Below the pieces are notes generated by a model. The model ran no database searches and was not told where the DNA came from. It saw only the letters and a program-made list of their open reading frames with translations. The translations under genes and the position numbers were made by a program. From Acidimicrobiales bacterium (lineage in GTDB: Bacteria; Actinomycetota; Acidimicrobiia; Acidimicrobiales; Aldehydirespiratoraceae), in contig JAJCXW010000092.1 of the NCBI GenBank assembly GCA_029263235.1, positions 1 through 36,211 on the forward strand: 36,211 bases of DNA, in the 5' to 3' direction. This document shows positions 1-9,768 of the stretch, piece after piece (the first letter of the stretch is position 1; every line of letters begins with the position of its first letter).

Positions 1-954
1 GCCGGCGCCCGCCCCATGGTCCCCGACACCCCTGGTCTCTCCACCGTCGGCTACCACACCTCCGACACGATCATGCGTCTCGACGAGCTGCCCGAGAGAT
101 TGCTGGTGCTGGGCGGCGGCTACATCGCCACCGAGCTGGGCAATGTGTTCGGATCCTTCGGGTCGAAGGTCACGTTCCTGGTGCGCAGCAACGCTCTGCT
201 CCGCAACGAAGACGACGACGTGAGCAAGCGATTCACCGAGATCTACCGCCACAAGTTCGATCTTCGCTGCATGACCCAGGTCCTCGCCGCCCGACGGGAG
301 GGCGACGAGATCGTGCTCGAGATATCCCAGGGCGGCGTCCACGAAGAGCTACGCGGCGATGAGTTGCTGGTGGCCACCGGTCGAGTCCCCAACGCCGACG
401 ATCTCAACGCCGCGGCCGGGGGTATCGAGGTCAACTCCCGCGGCTACATACCCACCGACGACCAGATGCAGACCAACGTTCCGGGCGTCTGGGCGCTCGG
501 CGACATCACCAATCCGTTGCAGCTCAAGCATGTCGCCAACTACGAAGCCAGGATCGTCTCCCACAACGTCAGCTACCCGGACGACCCTCGAACGATCGAC
601 GGCCGGCTCGTTCCCCACGCCGTCTTCGGCCATCCGCAGGTCGCGAGCGTCGGTCTCACCGAACGCGAGTGCCACCAGCAAGAGATTCGCCATGTCTCAC
701 ACATCCAATCGTTCAGCTCGGCCGCCTACGGCTGGGCCATGGAGGACACCCAGAGCTTCGTGAAGGTGATCGCCGATCCCGGCACCCGGCTGCTATTGGG
801 CGTCCACATCATCGGCCCTCAGGCTTCCACGCTCATACAGCAGATGGTTCAGGCCATGACGTTCGGACAGACCGTCGATGAGATCGCCTCCGGCCAATAC
901 TGGGTCCATCCGGCCCTGCCCGAAGTCTTGGAGCAAGCCCTACTCGAGCTCTGA
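1..954 (+). CDS. mtr: Mycothione reductase / dihydrolipoamide dehydrogenase-like FAD-NAD(P) disulfide oxidoreductase, 5' truncated by window edge
   Basis: Frame open from base 1; VLGGGYIATELGNVFGSFGSKVTFL Rossmann motif, ATGRVPN, WALGDI, C-terminal HPALPEVLEQALL dimerisation segment. Confidence 0.8.
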   Translation, partial: AGARPMVPDTPGLSTVGYHTSDTIMRLDELPERLLVLGGGYIATELGNVFGSFGSKVTFLVRSNALLRNEDDDVSKRFTEIYRHKFDLRCMTQVLAARREGDEIVLEISQGGVHEELRGDELLVATGRVPNADDLNAAAGGIEVNSRGYIPTDDQMQTNVPGVWALGDITNPLQLKHVANYEARIVSHNVSYPDDPRTIDGRLVPHAVFGHPQVASVGLTERECHQQEIRHVSHIQSFSSAAYGWAMEDTQSFVKVIADPGTRLLLGVHIIGPQASTLIQQMVQAMTFGQTVDEIASGQYWVHPALPEVLEQALLEL

Positions 955-2565
955 GCGAGTCATCTCCTCAGCAATGGCCCGGGCCCACTTGTAGTCCGGC
1001 TTGCCGTTGGGGCTGCGCATGACCTCCGGCACGCGAAGCACGTGCTTGGGTGTCTTGTAGGCCGCGATCCTGGTCCGGGTGTGGCTCACGAGATCGGACT
1101 CGGAGATCTCGTGGCCGGCCTCGATGCTCACCACTGCTGTGACCGCCTGACCCCATCGGTCGTCGGGCAGCCCCACCACATTGGCGTCGCGAACCGAAGG
1201 ATGCGACTTCAGCGCCTCCTCCACCTCCTCGGGGTAGATCTTCTCGCCCCCAGAGTTGATGCAGACCGAACCTCGCCCGAGCAAGGTGATGGTGCCGTCG
1301 TTCTCGACGGTGGCGTAGTCGCCGGGGATCGACCAACGCTTGCCGTCGATGGTCGGGAACGTTTCGGCGGTCTTGGCCTCGTCGCCGAAATATCCGAGCG
1401 GGATCGCTCCCCCGTTGGCGAGCCTTCCGACCTCTCCGGAGCCAGGCACCACTGCCCGGCCCTCGTCGTTGAGGACCACGGTGTTGGGACCGAGAGTGAA
1501 TCGTGCGGTGGTGGTCGTTCCCGTCTCGCGACGTGATACCTGAGCGGCGAACCCGACGGCTTCGCTCGACCCGAGGGTGTCGAGCAGCGTCATGTTCTTG
1601 TGGGCGAGAAAGGCCTGCTTCGACTCGCTCGACCACATGACGCCCGACGAGAGGATCTGATAGAGGCTCGACAAGTCGTGGGGCCGACCAGCATCGACTG
1701 CGGCATCGAGCGCGGCGAGCATCGGCCGGGCGAAGGCATCACCGACGATCGTGAGCATGGTGAGGCGAAGATCAGCGACCGCCGTCCAGAGCTCATCGGC
1801 ATCGAAGCTCCGATTGGTCAGGGTCGCCACCATCCCGCCCTGGGTCAGGAACTGCAGAGCCGAGATGCCGGAGGTTCCGTGCATCAGAGGTGCCGCTGCC
1901 AGCAGACGGGTCACTCGACGCCTCTCGTGTAACTCGACCGCTGCCGCCACCGCTTCTTCGACCGTGGTGGGCACATCGCGGTCGATCACCGAGTAGTGGG
2001 CCGACATGTTTCCGATAAGGTCGCGGTGCTGCCACATGACGGCCTTGGGATTGCCGGTGGTGCCACCCGTGTAGAGGAACCAGAGATCGTCGCCCGAACG
2101 TTGGATTCGTGGGGCCGGGTCATGACCAGCCAGCAGATCCTCGTAGCCGACAGCACCGTCGACCACTTCGTCGCCTCCCACCTGCACCAGAAGACGCAGA
2201 TCCGGGCATCGACCGCGGACCTCGAGGACGCGGTCGGCGAGGCTGTTATCGAAGAACAGCACCGACGCCTCGGCGTTGTTGAAGAGATACGCCAGCTCGT
2301 CGGCGAGATAGCGATAGTTGACGTTGCAGGGAACGGCACGATTCTTGAACGCCGCAAACTCGGCCTCCAGATACTCGAACCCGTTGTAGAGACACAGAGC
2401 TACCTTCGAGTCGCGGCCGGCGCCGTGTTGGAGCATGGCTTCAGCAAGTCGGGCAGCCCGGTCGTCGAACTCGGCCCAAGTGTGCGAGTTGGTTCCGTGG
2501 GCCGCTGCATCGGCGTCGGGACGGGCGTCGGCGATGCCTTCCCAGATGCTCGCGAAGTTGATCAT
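940..2565 (-). CDS. Acyl-CoA synthetase (AMP-dependent synthetase/ligase family)
   Basis: 541 aa; LYTGGTTGNPKAVMW P-loop, GRGSVCINSGGEKIYPEEVEEAL, C-terminal YKTPKHV...PNGKPDYKWA; SD AGGAG before ATG. Confidence 0.9.
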   Translation of the reverse strand: MINFASIWEGIADARPDADAAAHGTNSHTWAEFDDRAARLAEAMLQHGAGRDSKVALCLYNGFEYLEAEFAAFKNRAVPCNVNYRYLADELAYLFNNAEASVLFFDNSLADRVLEVRGRCPDLRLLVQVGGDEVVDGAVGYEDLLAGHDPAPRIQRSGDDLWFLYTGGTTGNPKAVMWQHRDLIGNMSAHYSVIDRDVPTTVEEAVAAAVELHERRRVTRLLAAAPLMHGTSGISALQFLTQGGMVATLTNRSFDADELWTAVADLRLTMLTIVGDAFARPMLAALDAAVDAGRPHDLSSLYQILSSGVMWSSESKQAFLAHKNMTLLDTLGSSEAVGFAAQVSRRETGTTTTARFTLGPNTVVLNDEGRAVVPGSGEVGRLANGGAIPLGYFGDEAKTAETFPTIDGKRWSIPGDYATVENDGTITLLGRGSVCINSGGEKIYPEEVEEALKSHPSVRDANVVGLPDDRWGQAVTAVVSIEAGHEISESDLVSHTRTRIAAYKTPKHVLRVPEVMRSPNGKPDYKWARAIAEEMTRSELE

Positions 2566-2668
2566 TCACTCTCCTGCTCGATCGGCTGCGTAGCCTAGGA
2601 CTCAGCCGGGCACGGTCGAAATGCCGTCCGGATAGATTGCATGCACAACAACGAAAGCCGGGCATCCC

Positions 2669-4384
2669 ATGGACCCAGTACCAGGATCGCTTGGACCCTC
2701 CCAGCGGGACGAGTCCATCAACAAACTCAAGTCCGAACACTTCGATGTTCTCGTCGTGGGTGGCGGAATCACAGGGGCGGGCTGCGCCCTCGACGCGGCC
2801 ACTCGAGGCCTCAACGTCGCCTTGGTGGAGCAGCGAGACCTCTCCTCTGGAACCTCGAGTAGGTCATCGAAGCTGATCCACGGCGGGCTCCGATACCTCG
2901 AGCAGTTCGACTTCGCGTTGGTGCGCGAGGCACTCCGCGAACGTGGACTGCTGGCCCACACCGTCGGACCGCACCTGATCCGACCGATCTCGTTTCTCAT
3001 CCCGCTCACATCACGAATCTGGCAGCGCGTCTATTTCGGTGCCGGAGTGTTGCTCTACGACCTGCTGGCCCTGAGCAGCAAGCACCCCTTCGCCCGACAT
3101 CGCCACCTCAGCCGCCGGGCCGCGCTGGAACTCATGCCCGGCCTGAAGTCGTCCTCGCTGATCGGCGGCATCATCTACCACGACGCCCAGGTCGACGATG
3201 CCCGCTACACCGTCGCAGTGGCCCGCACCGCCGCACGCCACGGGGCGGTCGTGGCCACCAGCACCGAAGTTGTCGGCCTCACCCTCGCCGACGGCAAAGT
3301 TGTCGGAGCAAAGCTCCGCGATGTCGAGACCGGCAACTCCTTCGATGTCAGCGCCACCAAGGTGATAAATGCCACCGGTGTCTGGATCGACCAGATCCAG
3401 GACATGGCGGGTCCGGCCGGAATCAAGGTCGAGGCCGCCAAGGGAGTCCACATCGTCGTTCCGGGCCACTGCATCGACGGCAACACGGGAGTCGTTGTCC
3501 GTACCGACAAGAGCGTCCTGTTCATCATTCCCTGGGGCAACCAGTGGCTGTTGGGCACCACCGACACTGCATGGCATCTCGATCGGAATCATCCCGCGGC
3601 CTCGGGCGCCGACATCGACTACCTGCTCGAACAGGCCAACACCGTTCTGCAACGCCGTCTCACCGCCGATGATGTGGTCGGTGTGTTTGCCGGACTACGT
3701 CCGTTGATTGAGGGCACCGACGACGACACCACGAAGCTGAGCCGAGAGCACGCCGTGGCCGAGGCCACCCCCGGACTCATCTCGATCGCCGGAGGAAAGC
3801 TCACGACCTACCGGGTTATGGCGGCCGATGCCATCGACCGAGCGGCCGAGGGTCTCGGGCGTGCCGTGCCTGACTCCCGCACCGCTGAGGTTCCTCTAAT
3901 CGGTGCCGACGATTGGGACCAGTGGAAGGATTCCGCTGCCGAGCTGGCGTCCGCGCACGAACTTGATGCCGTCCTCGTCGAGAGACTTCTCTGGCGTCAT
4001 GGATCGCGAATCGCCGATGTGCTGGGTATCGCGGAGTCCGACACCGACCTCAAGGAGGTCCTGCCGGGTGGTCGCTACCTCGCAGCCGAGGTGGTGCACG
4101 CTGTTCGACACGAAGGAGCACTCCACCTCGACGACGTCCTGGCTCGCCGCATGCGGATCTCGTTCGAGAACGAGCAACGCGGCATCGGCGTGGCCGACCA
4201 CGCGGCGGCCCTGATGGCAGCCGAGCTCGGCTGGAGCACCGACCGGATGCTTCACGAAGTAGCGCTCTGGACCGACCGGGTCACGGCCGAGCGAATCGCC
4301 AACACGGCACCCGACGACGATGCGGCCGACGCGGCCCGGCGAGAGGTCACCGACGCCCGACGCATCGTCGACATCGAATCGTGA
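2669..4384 (+). CDS. glpD: Glycerol-3-phosphate dehydrogenase (FAD-dependent)
   Basis: DVLVVGGGITGAGCALDAATRGLNVALVEQRDLSSGTSSRSSKLIHGGLRYLEQ is typical of GlpD; 571 aa. Confidence 0.93.
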   Translation: MDPVPGSLGPSQRDESINKLKSEHFDVLVVGGGITGAGCALDAATRGLNVALVEQRDLSSGTSSRSSKLIHGGLRYLEQFDFALVREALRERGLLAHTVGPHLIRPISFLIPLTSRIWQRVYFGAGVLLYDLLALSSKHPFARHRHLSRRAALELMPGLKSSSLIGGIIYHDAQVDDARYTVAVARTAARHGAVVATSTEVVGLTLADGKVVGAKLRDVETGNSFDVSATKVINATGVWIDQIQDMAGPAGIKVEAAKGVHIVVPGHCIDGNTGVVVRTDKSVLFIIPWGNQWLLGTTDTAWHLDRNHPAASGADIDYLLEQANTVLQRRLTADDVVGVFAGLRPLIEGTDDDTTKLSREHAVAEATPGLISIAGGKLTTYRVMAADAIDRAAEGLGRAVPDSRTAEVPLIGADDWDQWKDSAAELASAHELDAVLVERLLWRHGSRIADVLGIAESDTDLKEVLPGGRYLAAEVVHAVRHEGALHLDDVLARRMRISFENEQRGIGVADHAAALMAAELGWSTDRMLHEVALWTDRVTAERIANTAPDDDAADAARREVTDARRIVDIES

Positions 4385-4400
4385 CGGCCACCACCAGACC

Positions 4401-5129
4401 ATGATCGAGGTCGCTGCGGTCACCCGCGATCAGATGATCGAGGTCGATCGCCTGATGATCGACCAGGCCGGCATGAGCCTGCTGCAGATGATGGAGAACG
4501 CCGGACGGGCTCTCGCTGAGTTCGTCATGGGGCAAGACCAGCCGGATCGGGCGACCGTGGTGGTCGGACGTGGAGGCAACGGTGGCGGAGGGCTGGTCGC
4601 GGCTCGCCATCTCTCCAACCGGGGTGTCGCCACCGAGGTGGTACTCACGTCGCCACCCGAGAGCTTCGAGGGAGTGCCGGCCCATCAGCTGACTGCTCTC
4701 TCGATGACCTCCGCGACTCTGGCCGACATGCCCACCGCTGGGACCGACGTGGTGGTGGACGCCATCATCGGATACTCACTCCAGGGGCCACCCCGCGGAC
4801 AGGCCCACGACCTCATCGAAGCAATCAACTCCAGCGACTCCCCTGTCGTCTCGCTTGATGTCCCAAGTGGTGTCGACTCCACCAGCGGCTTCACTCCGGG
4901 AGTCGCCGTGATGGCCGACTCCACCCTCACTCTCGCTCTGCCCAAAGTCGGCTTGGGTCTGTCGCCCAACACCGGACGGCTCCATCTCGCCGACATCTCC
5001 GTTCCTGTCGGCGTCTACCGGCAGATAGGGGTCGACGTGCCCGCCGATCTCTTCTCCGGGTCTCAGATCATCGAGATCGATCCCGGTGATCGCAGCAAAA
5101 TCCCTCAGCATCCCGACAGAGAGTCGTAA
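4401..5129 (+). CDS. YjeF N-terminal domain protein (NAD(P)H-hydrate epimerase-like), no dehydratase domain
   Basis: [26 protein letters not shown]...[19 protein letters not shown]...[15 protein letters not shown] at 4401 chosen as start, 16 nt after glpD stop. Confidence 0.8.
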   Translation: MIEVAAVTRDQMIEVDRLMIDQAGMSLLQMMENAGRALAEFVMGQDQPDRATVVVGRGGNGGGGLVAARHLSNRGVATEVVLTSPPESFEGVPAHQLTALSMTSATLADMPTAGTDVVVDAIIGYSLQGPPRGQAHDLIEAINSSDSPVVSLDVPSGVDSTSGFTPGVAVMADSTLTLALPKVGLGLSPNTGRLHLADISVPVGVYRQIGVDVPADLFSGSQIIEIDPGDRSKIPQHPDRES

Positions 5130-5139
5130 GCTCGCTTCG

Positions 5140-6243
5140 ATGTCGAGCACATTCGGGACCCTTCTCAGACTGTCCACCTTCGGCGAATCCCATGGCGGTG
5201 GCGTCGGGGTCGTGGTCGACGGTTGCCCCCCACGACTGGCTCTCGACGAGGCCGACATCCAGCGCGATCTCGATCGCCGTCGACCCGGCCAGAGCAGCCT
5301 GGTGACTCAGCGCGACGAGGCCGACCGCGCTCGCATCATCTCCGGGGTCTTCGGAGGATTCACCACGGGAACCCCCATCGCAATCGTGGTCGACAACGAG
5401 GACCACAACAGCAAGGCCTACGACCATCTCCGCGATGTCTACCGGCCATCCCATGCCGACTTCACCTACGACGCCAAGTACGGCTTCCGCAACTGGCAGG
5501 GAGGTGGCCGCAGTTCAGCTCGTGAGACCATCGGACGCGTCGCCGCCGGAGCCATCGCCCGCAAGCTCCTGCGCGAGGCCTGTCGGATCGAAGTGCTGGC
5601 ATGGGTGTCCAGCGTCCGCGATATCGACGCCGAGGTCGATTTGGCCGCTGTGTCGCTCGAAGAGGTCGAGACCGACCCGACCAGATGCCCCGATCCCGCA
5701 GCAGCAGCCCGAATGACCGAGGCCATCGAACTGGCCAGGCGAGATGGCGATTCTCTCGGCGGAGTGGTCACCTGCGTGGCTCGTGGGGTGCCGGCCGGCC
5801 TCGGTGAACCGGTGTTCGACAAGCTCGACGCCGACCTAGCCGGTGCTCTCATGTCGCTCCCGGCCTCCAAGGGCATCGAGATAGGCAGCGGTTTCGGCGG
5901 AACCTTGTTGAGCGGCCTCACCCACAACGATCCGTTCACGACCGGTCCCGATGGGGTCGGCACGACCTCCAATCGCAGCGGAGGAATCCAAGGCGGAATC
6001 TCCAACGGCCAGGACCTCACGATGCGGGTCGCCTTCAAGCCCACCGCCACGATCTCCAGCGAGCAGCAGACGATCACCCGCGGCTCTGAGCCCACTGTGC
6101 TCGCCGCCCACGGTCGCCACGATCCTTGCGTCTTGCCTCGCGCTGTTCCCATGGTCGAGGCCATGGCCCTGCGGGTGATCGCCGACCATTGGTTGCGTCA
6201 GAAGGCCGTCGACGTTCTTCCGCCGCTCACTGAGTTGCCCTGA
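5140..6243 (+). CDS. aroC: Chorismate synthase
   Basis: [57 protein letters not shown]; start moved to ATG 5140. Confidence 0.96.
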   Translation: MSSTFGTLLRLSTFGESHGGGVGVVVDGCPPRLALDEADIQRDLDRRRPGQSSLVTQRDEADRARIISGVFGGFTTGTPIAIVVDNEDHNSKAYDHLRDVYRPSHADFTYDAKYGFRNWQGGGRSSARETIGRVAAGAIARKLLREACRIEVLAWVSSVRDIDAEVDLAAVSLEEVETDPTRCPDPAAAARMTEAIELARRDGDSLGGVVTCVARGVPAGLGEPVFDKLDADLAGALMSLPASKGIEIGSGFGGTLLSGLTHNDPFTTGPDGVGTTSNRSGGIQGGISNGQDLTMRVAFKPTATISSEQQTITRGSEPTVLAAHGRHDPCVLPRAVPMVEAMALRVIADHWLRQKAVDVLPPLTELP

Positions 6244-6250
6244 GCAACGC

Positions 6251-6490
6251 TCAAGCAGCCGCGGGGTTGCAGATGCACAGTGGCCGCTCGGCGAATCCGA
6301 GTGCCGCGGCAAGGGCCGCGGCCTGAAGTTCGAGTTCGGCGGCGCGACGGCGATAGGTGGTCGACAGCGGGGTGCGGATGCCGGTGGCAGTGAGTCGCAG
6401 GCCGGCGGCGCGTGATCTGAGCGCACCTAGTGTTGTGGATGGATCTCGGGTCCAGCGGACATCACCGGTCGGAGCAGTTCTTGGGTCCAT
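6251..6490 (-). CDS. Small hypothetical protein (79 aa)
   Basis: Strong SD (AAGGAGAACCGCC-ATG) directly upstream; fills the gap between aroC and gcvT; no family recognised. Confidence 0.6.
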   Translation of the reverse strand: MDPRTAPTGDVRWTRDPSTTLGALRSRAAGLRLTATGIRTPLSTTYRRRAAELELQAAALAAALGFAERPLCICNPAAA

Positions 6491-6615
6491 GGCGGTTCTC
6501 CTTCATGGATCGTCTCGTGCCCAGCTACAACCGGTCCACCCGGTCGACCCTTCCAAGTACGATCGAAAGCGACTCAACGAGAACGATTGACGGCCCGAAT
6601 CGGAACCGAGCCGAA

Positions 6616-7689
6616 TCAGCTCTTGTGGAACGGTGGGGCGGTCACGGTTGCTTTGACGTCGGTTCCGCGAACATCGATCGTGACCTCGGCGCCGTCTTCC
6701 GTGCCGGCCTCGAGAAACGCCAGAGCGATTCCCTTGCCGAGAACGGGTGAGAAGTTGCCGCTGCTGATCGTCCCGATCTGGCGGCCGGCGAGGCTTACCA
6801 CCTGATCGGAGCGAGGCGGTCGGCGACTCTCGACAACGATGCCTCTGAGAGTTCGGGAGGGGCCGGCGTCGGCCTCAGCTTGCAGCGCTTCCTTGCCACG
6901 GAACTCGCCCTTGTCGAATCGTACGACCCATCGAAGTCCGGCCTGCAGCGGTGTGATGCCGGCCCCGAGTTCGTGGCCGTGGAGAGGTAGACCCGCTTCG
7001 AGCCGGAGGGTGTCGCGGGCACCGAGACCGGCGGGCGCTATGCCGGCGCTCAACACCATGTCCCAGATTCGGGTCGCGTCGGTGATCGGCATGGCGATCT
7101 CGACACCGGCTTCTCCCGTGTAGCCCGTCCCGGCCACCGTCACCGCCACTCCGTCGATCTCGACCTCGGCCACATCGAATCGTTTCACCGCTGCTGCCCG
7201 CGGTGCCACAGCCGCCAGGCGCGACTTGGCCTCCGGTCCCTGGACTGCAATCACAGCTCGGGTGCTGGTGACATCGGTGATCTCGGGAACCAGGGGCCCT
7301 TCCGACAAAGCAGCGACGACTCTCGAGGTGTTGGATGCGTTGGGCATCACGTCGAAACGGTCCTCAGAGATCCACCAGATGATGATGTCGTCGAGGACCG
7401 ACGCATCAGCAGCATCGAGAAGGTGGGTGTATTGCGCTCTGCCAGGATGGATTCGGTTGAGGTCGTTGGTGAAGGCCCACTGGAGGGCGTCGAACGCACC
7501 TTCTCCGCTGACTCTCACCGTTCCGAGGTGTGAGACATCGAACACGACCGCTGCTTCTCGACAGGCGACGTGTTCGGCCAAGGTCCCTTCGGGATACGAC
7601 AGCGGCATCTCCCAGCCACCGAAGGGAACCATCTTGGCGTCGAGCTTCAGATGGGATTCGTGTAGGGGCGAGCGGCGATATTCGGACAC
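6616..7689 (-). CDS. gcvT: Aminomethyltransferase (glycine cleavage T protein)
   Basis: SPLHESHLKLDAKMVPFGGWEMPLSY, FDVSHLGTVRVSG, GARDTLRLEAGLPLHGHEL; GTG start with GGAG upstream. Confidence 0.93.
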   Translation of the reverse strand: MSEYRRSPLHESHLKLDAKMVPFGGWEMPLSYPEGTLAEHVACREAAVVFDVSHLGTVRVSGEGAFDALQWAFTNDLNRIHPGRAQYTHLLDAADASVLDDIIIWWISEDRFDVMPNASNTSRVVAALSEGPLVPEITDVTSTRAVIAVQGPEAKSRLAAVAPRAAAVKRFDVAEVEIDGVAVTVAGTGYTGEAGVEIAMPITDATRIWDMVLSAGIAPAGLGARDTLRLEAGLPLHGHELGAGITPLQAGLRWVVRFDKGEFRGKEALQAEADAGPSRTLRGIVVESRRPPRSDQVVSLAGRQIGTISSGNFSPVLGKGIALAFLEAGTEDGAEVTIDVRGTDVKATVTAPPFHKS

Positions 7690-7747
7690 AGTTACTCCAT
7701 ACGATCAGGGTGAGTCTCGTTGCTGTTGCCGGCCCGATAGGGGCGGT

Positions 7748-8071
7748 TCACGCAGCGTGTGACAGACCGTACTTCAGCCCAAGCCGTTCGACATCTCGGC
7801 GATAGAGCAGCTTGACCCTCACGTCGGGGCGCTGCTGTTCGAGCATTCTGATCTTGCGATGCTTGCGGGTGACGAGCGGCTGACGCAGGGTCGTCACCTC
7901 GACGTACATGTCGAAGTCGGAGAGGAAAAAGTCTGGGGTGAAGGCACAGGTTGGGTTGCCCTCGTCGTCGGATTCGAGCACGAAGGTCGTGGGCTCGTAC
8001 TCCCAATTGATGCCGTAGCTGTCGAACAACGCGGCTATCTCGCGTTCGGAGGGGTGAGCGAATTGGCTCAT
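7748..8071 (-). CDS. PD-(D/E)XK-like (restriction endonuclease-like fold) small protein
   Basis: NWEYEPTTFVL...FTPDFFLSDFDMYVEVTT...KHRKIRMLEQQRPDVRVKLLYRRD resembles PD-x(n)-ExK nuclease cores. Confidence 0.6.
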   Translation of the reverse strand: MSQFAHPSEREIAALFDSYGINWEYEPTTFVLESDDEGNPTCAFTPDFFLSDFDMYVEVTTLRQPLVTRKHRKIRMLEQQRPDVRVKLLYRRDVERLGLKYGLSHAA

Positions 8072-8078
8072 CGTGGGA

Positions 8079-8561
8079 TCAGGCCTCGCCGACGGCCTTG
8101 CGCCGCATTTCGAGTGGTTCGCCGGCAGCCGGAGTGGAGCGATCGGGGAACATCTCGACGATCCGAGTGTCGACTTCCTCCTTCACCGCGGCGAGCGGCA
8201 ACACGTTGAGCACACCCTGGCCGTTTTGAAGAATGTCGATCAGCTCGGCGCCGGTGTTGACGAGAACGGAACGTGAGCCGTCGATCACGAGATTAGCGGA
8301 GGCGATGTCCTCGCCGAGATTCTCGCGGACGTACTTGAACACTCGCCGGACCTGCTCGAGTCGGATACCGGCGTCGAGCAGGCTCTTGATGACCTTGAGT
8401 TCGAGGAGGTCGCGGTAGCTGTATTCGCGACGACTTCCGCTGCCACGGGCCTCGGTGAGCGACGGCCGCACCAGATCGGTGCGGGCCCAGTAGTCGAGCT
8501 GCCGGTAGGTGATGTCCACGATCTCGGCTGTGCCCTTGCCGCTGAAGCCTTGTTCGTTCAC
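8079..8561 (-). CDS. MerR-family transcriptional regulator (Rv1830-like by motif and synteny)
   Basis: EIVDITYRQLDYWARTDLVRPSLTEARGSGSRREYSYRDLLELKVIKSLLDAGI HTH; GGGGAGA SD before GTG. Confidence 0.87.
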   Translation of the reverse strand: MNEQGFSGKGTAEIVDITYRQLDYWARTDLVRPSLTEARGSGSRREYSYRDLLELKVIKSLLDAGIRLEQVRRVFKYVRENLGEDIASANLVIDGSRSVLVNTGAELIDILQNGQGVLNVLPLAAVKEEVDTRIVEMFPDRSTPAAGEPLEMRRKAVGEA

Positions 8562-8606
8562 TGATCGTCTCCCCGATCTATTGACACCGGCGAAATTACG
8601 TCGATG

Positions 8607-8648
8607 TCACCTAGGTGAGAGGATACGACTGCTCCGCGCGGAGGTCAA
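8607..8648 (-). promoter_or_regulatory. Predicted merR promoter with two perfect 12-bp palindromes
   Basis: Minus strand TTGACC (8648-8643), 17 nt, TATCCT (8625-8620); CTCCGCGCGGAG at 8632-8643 and TCACCTAGGTGA at 8607-8618. Confidence 0.6.
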
Positions 8649-8735
8649 CGATCCGGCCCAAGAACTTCGCGCGGTGGGCGCGAACGTGCGCGCGCTCCGC
8701 CCTCGGTGATGAACAGTCCGATGCCGGTCTTGGTC

Positions 8736-9167
8736 TCAGCGACCGGTGGTTATGTAGTCCTCGAGATGACGCCGCTCGTCTTCAAGTTGTGCTAGCCGAG
8801 CCTTCACGACATCTCCGATGCTCACCAGGCCGACCATCTCGCCATCGGTCAATACCGGAAGGTGGCGGATACGACGATCGGTCATCAACACCATCAGATC
8901 GGCGATGTCGTCGGTCATGGCACATGACACAACGTCGCGAGTCATGAGATCGGTGACAATCGTCGTGAGAGTGTCGCCCTCGCGATCGAGACTCCTGACG
9001 ATGTCGCGCTCACTCAGAATGCCGTCGACGTGCTTTCCATCGGCCGACACAACCAGCGCGCCGAACGAGAGTTCCGCGAGTGTCTTCACCGCGTCGGCAA
9101 CCGTGGCTGACGGCTCGAGCGTGACGACCTCCGCGCCCTTACTTCTGACGATGTCGCTCACCTTCAT
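8736..9167 (-). CDS. CBS-domain-pair protein
   Basis: MKVSDIVRSKGAEVVTLEPSATVADAVKTLAE...GILSERDIVR...DLMTRDVVSC...RHLPVLTDGEMVGLVSIGDVV. Confidence 0.9.
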   Translation of the reverse strand: MKVSDIVRSKGAEVVTLEPSATVADAVKTLAELSFGALVVSADGKHVDGILSERDIVRSLDREGDTLTTIVTDLMTRDVVSCAMTDDIADLMVLMTDRRIRHLPVLTDGEMVGLVSIGDVVKARLAQLEDERRHLEDYITTGR

Positions 9168-9261
9168 GGCATTCCCCTTGTTCGCCTGTGCGCAGACACT
9201 GTTTCAGATTTGGCGCACCTTGTGAAGGGCGTCACGCGACCAGAGAGTCGGCCCGGTGGGT

Positions 9262-9759
9262 CTACTCCTCGAAATCCTCAGGTGAAATCGACTCGATGAA
9301 CTCCTTGAACTGCTCCACCACTTCCTCGGACTCACCCTCTTCGGCATCGTCGTCGGCGCCCTCCATATAGCCGACTTCGTCGATCACGACGTCGTCCATG
9401 AATATGGGAGTGCCGGTGCGGGCCGCGATCGCAATAGCGTCGGATGGTCGGCTCGAAACCGCGAAGTGCTCCTCACCTCGGACCATGTGGAGCTCGGCGA
9501 AAAAGGTCTTCTCATTGAGATCGGTGACCACCACCTTCTCGACATCGACCTGGAGTTCATCGAAGATCTCACGGATCAGATCGTGGGTCATGGGGCGGGG
9601 TGTCTCGACCTCATCGAGTGCCAGCGCGATGGCGGTGGCCTCGGGGGCGCCAATGAATATCGGGACCAGTCGGCCGGCGTCGGAACGCTCCCGCAAAAGC
9701 AGGACCGGCACGTTGGACGGCATCTCGACTCGGACCCCTACAAGCTCCATTTCCTGCAT
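9262..9759 (-). CDS. Bifunctional nuclease family (DUF151) protein, Rv1829-like
   Basis: LVPIFIGAPEATAIALALDEVETPRPMTHDLI...AVSSRPSDAIAIAARTGTPIF. Confidence 0.92.
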   Translation of the reverse strand: MQEMELVGVRVEMPSNVPVLLLRERSDAGRLVPIFIGAPEATAIALALDEVETPRPMTHDLIREIFDELQVDVEKVVVTDLNEKTFFAELHMVRGEEHFAVSSRPSDAIAIAARTGTPIFMDDVVIDEVGYMEGADDDAEEGESEEVVEQFKEFIESISPEDFEE

Positions 9760-9768
9760 GGAAACAGA

